The position numbers and the translations under genes were made by a program. A stretch of 36,944 nt of DNA from Aureispira sp964404215 (lineage in GTDB: Bacteria > Bacteroidota > Bacteroidia > Chitinophagales > Saprospiraceae), in assembly GCA_964404215.1 (NCBI GenBank), contig CAYOJF010000048.1:1-36944 (forward strand), written 5' to 3'. Positions 7,275 to 15,600 of this stretch are shown here, piece after piece. A model generated the notes under the pieces. It saw nothing but the letters and a program-made list of their open reading frames with translations. It did not search any database and had not been told where the DNA came from. Position 1 is the first letter of the stretch. Every line of letters starts with the position of its first letter.

Positions 7275-7436
7275 TTATTTATATTGTTTATTCCCTGGAG
7301 GTTTTATTAATAAAGGACCTTTCCCAGAATTTGCTCTTTGTATATTTTCTATTCCTTGTCGATACCCTAGTAGTCTCAACTCCCCCCCTAGTGATATATA
7401 CACTAGACAGACCATTATTAAACTCCAAAAAGAGAA
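7275..7436 (-). pseudogene. remnant of a toxin-like C-terminal tail upstream of the immunity-like gene
   Basis: A 53-codon open stretch (ATG at 7415 would give 46 residues) ending in TAA three bases before the immunity-like ATG. Its last ~37 residues (GGELRLLGYRQGIENIQ, then RANSGKGPLLIKPPGNKQYK) have the composition and sharp end of a folded domain's C-terminus, unlike the hydrophobic, low-quality sequence before residue 15. A toxin gene ending a few bases before its immunity gene is the standard layout of Rhs/CDI/T6SS-type toxin tails. The upstream part is closed by a stop at 7437-7439 and 7440-7560 shows only short broken frames on this strand. I read this as the decayed end of a toxin gene; it could also be a genuine 46-residue small protein. 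Confidence 0.45.
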
Positions 7437-7719
7437 TTACTTATTTTTTCAATTTCACTCCCTGTTATTGAAGTTCTTTAATCTTCTAATTCATCATAGT
7501 CACTCACACATACATACATATTCATCCGATAATATTTATAAAAAATAAACTATAAATAGCTATTTTTAAGTTAATTACTTAACCAAAGTACTAAAAGCCA
7601 AACACTTACACCATTTTAAATACAGTAGCTTTGGTTAGCAAATTAAAAAATAACATCCTCTTAATTCTCAATTATTTCATCATGACTTCTTAAACAGCTT
7701 TAACTTAATCCTCCGTCAA
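7437..7719. other. AT-rich intergenic region between toxin remnant and CHAT gene
   Basis: Very AT-rich. On the minus strand a short frame (about 7486-7533, ending YDELED then stop) may be another decayed coding piece. No convincing hairpin or RNA gene seen. It holds the upstream region of the CHAT gene, including a candidate -7 element. Confidence 0.4.
7626..7633 (+). promoter_or_regulatory. putative -7 promoter element (TAGCTTTG) for CHAT gene
   Basis: TAGCTTTG fits TAnnTTTG and would start transcription near 7640, leaving an ~80-base AT-rich leader before the ATG at 7720. No TTG/TTTG is seen at the usual -33 spacing, so support is partial. Confidence 0.4.
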
Positions 7720-10700
7720 ATGAATACATATTTACTCTACATTACTACTTGCTTGGCTTTAGTTCTATATCCAAGTGTACTTCAGGCTCAAATTTCTCAA
7801 GAAGAAATTAGAATTAAAAAGAAGAAAATATATAATTTTTTATATGAAGAGACAGAACCTAATTTAGAAGAAGGACTTCAGGCTTATTCATCGCTACAGG
7901 AAGATTTACTTAAACACCAACAAGAAAAAGAAGCAATTAAGATCTACGCAGAGATTTTCTATTATACAATATTAGGAGATGATTCTCCAGAACAACAATT
8001 TGCTTTTTTGGAACAAACCTCAAAAGATAGAAAACAAAATGAATTATTTCTACCTATTTATTATGGAGCATTAGCACATTTCTATTTATATAATACTGAG
8101 ATAGATTCTTTTGACAAATACTATGCTCTTAGTGAACAAGCTTTCCAAATCAACCAAGATCATGAGGGGCTTTCTAATCTATATAACACCATTGCTTTTG
8201 AGCTATACTATGTTGGTGAACCTCTAGAAGCTAAACTAATAATTGATAAAGCAGATCGAAACATCCCCCAAATTAAAAATCAGGACTTGATAGCAAAAAT
8301 ATGGTCGACTAAAGCATTAATTTACGCTGAATTAGGAGAAGTTAAAATACCACTTCAATATAACCTAAAAGTACTCAAGTACTATCAACAAGATTCTTTA
8401 GTAAGCAACTACGACTTATCTTCTATCTACAATAACCTAGCAGCATCCTATAACAACCTTGCTGACCATAGCAATGCTCTACTTTATTATCAAAAAACAT
8501 TATCAATAGATACAACAATAGAAGGGCTCGTCACTACACACTACAATATAGGCTCCACTTATTCTAGCTTGAGAAAATACTCAAAAAGTAAGAATCACTT
8601 CAATCTAGCACTAAAATACCTATCAAAAATCCATAATATATATAACTATCAAAAACAAGATGGTATAAATATTAACATGGGATTAGTAAATATCTATAGA
8701 AGTGAGAACAAACTAGACTCTGCTCTTTATACCATCAAAAAAATAAAAGAATATCAGAAAGAAATAGATTATCGAAGAGAGCTTATTCATAATATTACTG
8801 CTCAAGTATATATCGATATGCAACAGTATGATCTCGTTCAAAAAGAACTGAAAGAATCACTGAGATTAGGAAGGGAAAAATATGGTAAAAAAAATGATTT
8901 TATACTATCCATCTATAGCATATCAAGTTATTCTTTTTATAAAGAAGGGAAATATCAAGACGCTATAAATCAGATACAAAAGGCTATAGAAGCTGGAAGC
9001 ATTAATTTTTCAGATCAAAAAGGAACTTCAAACCCTCTTCTTAAAGATATTGTATACAAAAATCACTTCATAAATATACTGGGTCAAAAAGTCCAAGCTA
9101 TGGCTGAATTGGAAAAGACCGACCCGCAAAATTTCAAATTTGAAGACTATTACCAAACAGCTATTTTAGGAACTACTACACTGGAAGAACTCAATAGAAG
9201 TTTCAAAAATAAGGCTTCTCAAAATACCTCTCTTAGTGAATATGCTGTACCTGTATTTGAACAAGCCATACGAATAGCTATCCAAGGGTACAGACAAACC
9301 CAAGACAAAAAATACCTAGAGGATGCCTTTCAACTCTCTGAGCGTAATAAATCAATGCTGATGAGAGGAGTATTACAGGAAGATCAAGCAAAAAGACTCG
9401 GTGGAATCCCTGATAGCCTAATCGCTAAAGAAGAAAAATTAAAAAGCAATATTGATAAAATAAAAAAAGAACTACTAGATACTAAATTAGATCAAGATAA
9501 GATAAATACCAAAAACTATACTGATATACTATTGGATTTACAATTAGAATTAGATGCTCTAAAAAATATTTTTGAAACTAGATATCCAAACTATTATCAA
9601 CTCAAGTATGAATCTAGAGTAGCCTCTATAGACGAAATACAGCAAACTATTAGTCCTACTACAGTACTTGTAGAATATTTTGAAGGACAAGATAGTATCT
9701 ATATCTTTTCTATTAGTAAAAAGGATGAAAAAATCACCGTAATACCAAAAGAGGAAGAGTACCTAAATAATATAAAAGCATTCCAACAATCATTGACTTC
9801 TATCTCTAGTGCCATCAATAACATAGAAATCGCTTACAACAAATTTTGTGTACTATCTAACTATTTTCATAATCTATTTTTAGGGCAAAATATTATTCAA
9901 ATCCCTACCGAACAAATGATTATCATTCCAGATGGTCAACTTTCTTACATTCCATTTGAAGTACTTCTACAGGAAAGTGTACCTCAGGCTAATAAAAATC
10001 AAGCAAACTTTAAAAACCTACCTTATTTACTCTTCAAGCATAGAATCAATTATAACTATTCAGCTACTCTCTTGCTACAACAACTAACAACCAAAAGCCA
10101 TACTATAAATGGTAAGATATTAGGAATGGCAGCTACTTACAAAACCCCATCTCCTACCTGTAGAACCGAAAGAGAAACAAAGATTAGAGAGAAATTGATA
10201 GATTTGCCTGGTGCACTCACAGAAGTAGCTCTATTATCTGATAGCTATCAAGGGCTATTCTTATCTGGAGAAGAGGCGAATGAAGCTAATTTCAAAAAAA
10301 ATGCCCCTAAATATGGTATTTTACATTTCGCTATGCATGGACTTCTTAATACTGAACAGAGTGATTTTTCTGGTTTATTTTTCTCAGAAAATACAAGTTG
10401 TGATCAAGATAATCTTTTATATTCTTATGAGATCAAACAACAAGAATTAAACGCAGGGCTAGTCGTCTTATCTGCCTGTGAAACTGGGATTGGCAAATAC
10501 CAACGTGGTGAAGGTGTCGTGTCTATAGGTAGAGGATTCATGTACGCAGGATCTCCTAGCCTACTAATGACACTTTGGGTACTCAATGATCAATCAGGAG
10601 CTTATATTATTCAGCAATTTTACCAAAATCTAGCAGAGGGAATGGAAAAAGATGAAGCGATACGCCAAGCTAAAATTACCTACCTCAAAAATACAAAAGA

Positions 10701-10875
10701 TAATGACCCTGCTTCACATCCTTTTCTATGGGCTCCATTTGTTCAGTTAGGAGATTATAGCAGTATAAAAATAAATACTAAAAGTAATTGGGGAAATTAC
10801 TTGATTCTTGGTGGTAGTCTTGCTGCAATAACACTTCTTCTAGGTATTGGTGTTAGAAGACGCAGAAAAAAGTAA
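7720..10875 (+). CDS. TPR-CHAT protein: exported caspase-like peptidase domain with C-terminal membrane anchor
   Basis: 1051 residues. Residues 1-23 are a signal peptide (ending VLQAQ). From about 60 to 560 are helical repeats of TPR type (SSIYNNLAASYNNLADHSNA is the clearest unit). A charged coiled segment (about 560-640) leads to the CHAT domain (about 740-1015), a caspase-like fold. Both catalytic residues are present: H873 in HFAMHG and C920 in LSACETGIGKYQRGEG. A hydrophobic helix (about 1026-1042) followed by RRRRKK ends the protein, anchoring it with the TPR-CHAT part outside the cytoplasm. CHAT proteases act in some bacterial defence and cell-death pathways, but many Bacteroidota carry stand-alone exported TPR-CHAT proteins of unknown role. 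No gasdermin, Craspase or STAND partner is encoded next to it. Probably monocistronic: own promoter, terminator after. Confidence 0.9.
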   Translation: MNTYLLYITTCLALVLYPSVLQAQISQEEIRIKKKKIYNFLYEETEPNLEEGLQAYSSLQEDLLKHQQEKEAIKIYAEIFYYTILGDDSPEQQFAFLEQTSKDRKQNELFLPIYYGALAHFYLYNTEIDSFDKYYALSEQAFQINQDHEGLSNLYNTIAFELYYVGEPLEAKLIIDKADRNIPQIKNQDLIAKIWSTKALIYAELGEVKIPLQYNLKVLKYYQQDSLVSNYDLSSIYNNLAASYNNLADHSNALLYYQKTLSIDTTIEGLVTTHYNIGSTYSSLRKYSKSKNHFNLALKYLSKIHNIYNYQKQDGININMGLVNIYRSENKLDSALYTIKKIKEYQKEIDYRRELIHNITAQVYIDMQQYDLVQKELKESLRLGREKYGKKNDFILSIYSISSYSFYKEGKYQDAINQIQKAIEAGSINFSDQKGTSNPLLKDIVYKNHFINILGQKVQAMAELEKTDPQNFKFEDYYQTAILGTTTLEELNRSFKNKASQNTSLSEYAVPVFEQAIRIAIQGYRQTQDKKYLEDAFQLSERNKSMLMRGVLQEDQAKRLGGIPDSLIAKEEKLKSNIDKIKKELLDTKLDQDKINTKNYTDILLDLQLELDALKNIFETRYPNYYQLKYESRVASIDEIQQTISPTTVLVEYFEGQDSIYIFSISKKDEKITVIPKEEEYLNNIKAFQQSLTSISSAINNIEIAYNKFCVLSNYFHNLFLGQNIIQIPTEQMIIIPDGQLSYIPFEVLLQESVPQANKNQANFKNLPYLLFKHRINYNYSATLLLQQLTTKSHTINGKILGMAATYKTPSPTCRTERETKIREKLIDLPGALTEVALLSDSYQGLFLSGEEANEANFKKNAPKYGILHFAMHGLLNTEQSDFSGLFFSENTSCDQDNLLYSYEIKQQELNAGLVVLSACETGIGKYQRGEGVVSIGRGFMYAGSPSLLMTLWVLNDQSGAYIIQQFYQNLAEGMEKDEAIRQAKITYLKNTKDNDPASHPFLWAPFVQLGDYSSIKINTKSNWGNYLILGGSLAAITLLLGIGVRRRRKK

Positions 10876-10915
10876 TTGGCCCAACTTAAGTAATATCCCC
10901 TACTACACCAATAGA

Positions 10916-10954
10916 AAAGGACTGTCTAGAATATAAAAATCCAGACAGTCCTTT
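10916..10954. terminator. bidirectional terminator between CHAT and PorP-OmpA genes
   Basis: Perfect 12-bp stem AAAGGACTGTCT / AGACAGTCCTTT with a 15-base loop, placed between the two convergent genes. The outer A/T pairs supply short T-tracts on each strand. Confidence 0.75.
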
Positions 10955-10978
10955 AACCTGTTTAGGGCAAACTATTTT

Positions 10979-12577
10979 CTACAGCTTACCTTTTAGCTTC
11001 TTTTCTGTAAAAATAATATCTACACGACGATCTTGTGATTCTCCTCCTGGAGATGCAGAGGCACCATTAGTAGGATCACTTTCTCCCATTGGTATGATAG
11101 TGATATTTTCTCCATCTAGTCCTTTATCAACCAAATACTGACGTACTTTAGCAGCACGCTGCATAGATAAAGCCATGTTACGTTTGGCATCTCCATTGGT
11201 ACTTGCATTGCCTTTGACATAGATTTTGATTTCCTTGTTTTCTCCTTGCATCTCTTCTATCGCTTTCACAACAGCATCTAGATTTGCATTACTTGTATTA
11301 TCTAACTTTGTCGATCCATTATCAAAGAATACTTCCCCTACTTTTTTGTATTTAAGTGGTTGGTCTTCAATCAGTTTACGCAATTCGTCTAACTCCTTTT
11401 TATTCGCATCTATCTGAGATTTATTCTCTTCTATCTCCTGTCCTTGCTCTTTGATCGTTTCTGTATTCTCTTTGATCGTTTCTGTATTTTTTTGGATTTC
11501 TGTTTCTACTTTTTCAACTCGCTCATTGATGATCTTAGTTTGTGTTTCGATTTCTTTCTCCAACTTCAAAGTTTTGATTTTCATCGAGTCCATTTTACTA
11601 GACATTTTCTGAATTTTTGGATTTTCACCAAAACGATACATCAACATAAATTCATGTTGTGTCCCAGTATTTGCCAGAAGCTGTCCATCTACTGCGAATT
11701 CAATAGAATAAGCAAACATGAAGTTTTGCTTAATCTCCACCCCTATTGTTCCAGTAAGAGCAGCAGTAGAAGTAGCATTATTGCTTGAACGGTATCCGAT
11801 TCCTAGCCAGCCCATTCTATCTAGACCTGCCACTATATTACCCTCTGCCTGAAAAGGAACATTTTCTATGATTCTTCCCAAAAAAGATGGTTCCAAATAG
11901 AAACGATTATTCTTTTCCTTTGGTCCAAAAAAGTGTTTATAGCTCGCTAGAATATTCCAATGACGTGTATTGATATATTCCACACTACGTTGTCCTACAT
12001 TAAAAAACTGTAATCCACTATTCAACCCCTGTAACATAGAAACGCCAACATGTAAGCCTCTCCATTGATAGTCAATCCCTCCACTAAAATCAAATGCCGC
12101 TCCATTAGCTTCTGCTGGCAACAATTGTGGATCATTAGGATTGTCCACTTGTGCATCAGGATAATTGAATCGCTGATGAATGAACCCTAAAGATAAACCT
12201 GCACTCAATCCGTGCTTGTACTCTTTATTTTTCTCAAATGGAATATGATAAGCATAAGTTGCTAATCCCCCAACCTTAGTAATAATATGCATTTGGTCTA
12301 CATATAGCATTCCTCCTAAGCCCATATTACCCAATTTGGGTGTTTTGACAGGAGACTCTACACTAATCGCTCCTGTAAAAGGAGAATTAGGCAATGCAGT
12401 CCATTGTTTTTTGAAATGCATGGAAGCACTTCCAAAGTTGTTTTGTCCTGTACGTGCAGGATTATACAAGTAAGGATTGTATATATAATGATTCATCACA
12501 GGCAACTGTTGTGCTTGTACGCCAAAAGCTCCAAACAAGAAAGTTGCTGCTATGATATTTCTAATTGTTTTATTCAT
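10979..12577 (-). CDS. PorP/SprF-family outer-membrane protein fused to coiled coil and OmpA domain
   Basis: 532 residues. Signal peptide 1-23 (FGVQAQ). Residues about 24-315 are a PorP/SprF beta-barrel, with the hallmark start QLPVMNHYIYNPYLYNPA and later FMFAYSIEFAV/FMLMYRF strands. Residues about 320-400 are a long coiled coil with NTETIKE repeated. Residues about 408-527 are an OmpA-type peptidoglycan-binding domain (VFFDNGSTKLD, LSMQRAAKVRQYLVDKG, SQDRRVDIIF). PorP/SprF proteins assist secretion or surface attachment of T9SS cargo with type B tails; the OmpA part would fix the barrel to the cell wall. It lies 88 bases downstream of a giant type B cargo gene on the same strand, the typical cargo-then-PorP order. 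Plain SprF/PorP proteins are ~300-350 residues, so the fusion is notable. Confidence 0.9.
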   Translation of the reverse strand: MNKTIRNIIAATFLFGAFGVQAQQLPVMNHYIYNPYLYNPARTGQNNFGSASMHFKKQWTALPNSPFTGAISVESPVKTPKLGNMGLGGMLYVDQMHIITKVGGLATYAYHIPFEKNKEYKHGLSAGLSLGFIHQRFNYPDAQVDNPNDPQLLPAEANGAAFDFSGGIDYQWRGLHVGVSMLQGLNSGLQFFNVGQRSVEYINTRHWNILASYKHFFGPKEKNNRFYLEPSFLGRIIENVPFQAEGNIVAGLDRMGWLGIGYRSSNNATSTAALTGTIGVEIKQNFMFAYSIEFAVDGQLLANTGTQHEFMLMYRFGENPKIQKMSSKMDSMKIKTLKLEKEIETQTKIINERVEKVETEIQKNTETIKENTETIKEQGQEIEENKSQIDANKKELDELRKLIEDQPLKYKKVGEVFFDNGSTKLDNTSNANLDAVVKAIEEMQGENKEIKIYVKGNASTNGDAKRNMALSMQRAAKVRQYLVDKGLDGENITIIPMGESDPTNGASASPGGESQDRRVDIIFTEKKLKGKL

Positions 12578-12603
12578 GATTTTTTTTAATTTTTAATCAA
12601 TCC

Positions 12604-12658
12604 ATAAAGTAGTTGTCCTGAAGAGCAATATAGTCATTGCTATCCAGAACTACTTTAT
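12604..12658 (-). other. intercistronic double hairpin between T9SS cargo gene and porP-like gene
   Basis: Perfect 11-bp stem (12604-12614 with 12648-12658) enclosing a second stem AGCAAT/ATTGCT. On the transcribed strand it is followed by A-rich leader sequence, not T-run, so it is unlikely to be a full terminator. It could stabilise or separate the downstream message and set the cargo/PorP expression ratio. Confidence 0.5.
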
Positions 12659-12665
12659 CAAAAAA

Positions 12666-15600
12666 TTATCGTTTCATAGTTACAGCACCTTTCAGTACAG
12701 TACCATCATCCTGTGTAATAATATACCAATAAGTACCATCTGGTAATGGCTGTCCATTATAGGTACCATCCCAGTCGTTACTGTAGTTTTGTGTATTCAA
12801 TACTTCTAGACCAGCACGAGTGATAACCTGTAAAGTATAATTACCAATTGATGCTTGCTGCAAGTAATCTACAATCCAAGTATCATTAATACCATCACCG
12901 TTTGGTGTGAATAAATCTACAATTCTTACATCCGCAGGATCAATCACTTCAGGTACAACCGTCACTTCTACTTCTTCTGAATTATCACAACCATAAATAG
13001 AAGTTCCTATCACAGTATAAGTGTAAGACCCTATCATATCGGGTGTCATTACTGGATTGAAAATCGTAGTGAAGTCTAAGTAATCACCTGGTGTCCATCT
13101 ATACTGAACTGCTCCTGTAGCAAACAACTGTAAAGATTGATTTACTTCAATAGTGGTATCAGGACTAGCAATGATAGTTGGTTTAGGATACATAGATACA
13201 TACGTATCATAAGTCGAACTACAACTATTTACTGTTACCGTTACCGTATATAATCCTGTGTCAATATTAGAAACACTCACAATAGCTTCTCTATCAGTAG
13301 AGCTGAACCCATTAGGTCCTGACCAGTTATAAGTTGCTCCGAATACTTCTTGTACAGAAAGTGTTGCATTAGCACCATCACAGACAGGGCTGTTATTGCT
13401 TGCCATTCCTCCATCAGGTAGGCTAGTAATCATTACTAGTGTTGAAAGTGGTGCTGAGGTACATCCAGTGACACCATCAATGACACTAACATTGTAAAAA
13501 CCTTGATTGTCTGTCTCTGAGACAGTTGGTATTGAAATATTCTGTCCTGTTGCAGTAAATCCTAGTGGACCTGTCCACAAATAAGCAATATTACCGCTAG
13601 CAGTTGGTGCTGCCAAATTCAATGTCTCATATTCACACAATGGGCTATTGCTAGTAATACTCCCTGTAAATACAGGTGCTGGGTTAACAGTTACTGTAGT
13701 TGATCCATTAGCAGATACACATCCATCAATAGACACATTAACTGTATAAACTCCAGCCTCAGCTGTTGTAATATTTGTCAAACTAAAGTTCTGTAAACTT
13801 GAGCTAAAGCCATTGGGGCCTGTCCAGTTATAAACAGCTCCTGCTACTGTACTTGCTTGTACAAATACGATTTCACCTTCACATACCGGACTATCGTTTA
13901 AGGCAGTTGGTGCTACTGGCAACTGTTTAACCTCTACATTAATAGCAGTCAATGCAGAGCTACAATCACCATTGTCTTCTGCTACATAGTAAACATAATT
14001 ACCAATAGCTAAAGCTCCTGCATTGAATGTTCCTGTAGTATTTCCTGCTGACATTGTAAAGCGTCCTACTTCTGTGTTAGAAACATCATAGAATACTAGA
14101 TCTCCTGTACCAGACCCTGTAGCTGTCAAAATCACATCTGACCCGCTACAAATTTCTATATCCGCTGCACTTGGTGCCAATGGTTGTGGATTAACAACTA
14201 CAGTAGCAATTGTCCATGCTCCTTCACATCCTGTTATCGCATCGATTTCTCTAATGTAATAACTTGTGGTTTGATTTAGGAAAGGAATGTTATAAGTCGT
14301 ACCTGTATTCACTAAATTCGTTCCTGCTGGATCACTATACCAATTAATAGTACCTCCTGAAGTCGTTGCGGTTAGGCTTGCTCCACTTCCTGCACAAATG
14401 GTATCATTCGCCACTGTTGGTGCTACTGGTGCAGGATTTACTGTAATCATTACAGTATCTACTGTACTCTCACATCCATTTGCATCCGTAATCGTTGCAA
14501 AAATCATCGTATCAGCATTCAACATACCTGTTGTGTAACTACTGCTTGTAGTTAATAACATCGTACCTGCTGCATCAGAATACCAATTCACGGCTGTACC
14601 TGTCATCAAAGTAGACATGGTTCCCGCACAAATCGTATCATTTGCAATAGTTGGTGCTGCTGGTAAGGCATTTACAGTTACCGTTACTACTGTTGCGTTA
14701 CTCATACATCCGTTTGCATCTGTCGTCGTTACATAGTAATCTGTCGTAGCTGTTAAAGCTGGTGTTGTGAAACTACCTCCTGTGGCTACTAGATTTGTTA
14801 ACGCGGCATCATCATACCAGTTTACGGTTCCACTTGCTGTTGTCATCAAGCTCGCTGTACTTCCTGTACAGATACTGGTGCCTACTGCTATTGGTGCTGC
14901 TGGCAATGGATTGACCGTTACGGTTACGGCTACTAAACCACTTACACAGTTTTGTGCCGATACTTCCTGTACATAGTACGTCGTTGTCTGCGTCAATACT
15001 GGTGTCGTGAAGCTTGCTCCTGTTCCCGCTAGTGTACTTCCTGTTGCATCACTGTACCAGTTTGTAGTTCCTCCTGCATTTGTTGCCGTCAAACTTGCCG
15101 TTACTCCTGAACAGATTGTTACGCCTGCTGCGGTTGGATCTACTGGCAATGGATTTACTGTTACGGCTACTGTTGTCGCTGCACTTTCACATCCATTGGT
15201 ATCTACTTGTGTCGCAAAGTAGTCCGTACTTGCTGTCAATACTCCTGTATTGTACATAGAACCTGTTGCTACTAAGTTCGTCAATGCTGCATCTGCATAC
15301 CAGTTGACAGAACCTGTTGCCGTTGCCATTAAGTTCGCATCCTCTCCTGAACAGATCGTTACACCTGTTGCGGTTGGTGCTGCTGGTAAGGCATTTACAG
15401 TTACCGTTACTACTGTTGCGTTACTCATACATCCGTTTGCATCTGTCGTCGTTACATAGTAATCTGTCGTAGCTGTTAAAGCTGGTGTTGTGAAACTACC
15501 TCCTGTGGCTACTAGATTTGTTAACGCGGCATCGTNNNNNNNNNNNNNNNNNNNNNNNNNNNNNNNNNNNNNNNNNNNNNNNNNNNNNNNNNNNNNNNNN

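Noticed and set aside
7216..7548. 110-codon plus-strand frame
   Set aside because: Antisense to the immunity-like gene and toxin remnant; Cys/Phe/Ser/Pro-rich composition and no convincing start.
7720..10875. Reading the CHAT protein as part of a known CHAT-linked defence system
   Set aside because: No gasdermin, CRISPR effector, STAND or NTPase partner is encoded nearby, and the protein is predicted to be exported.
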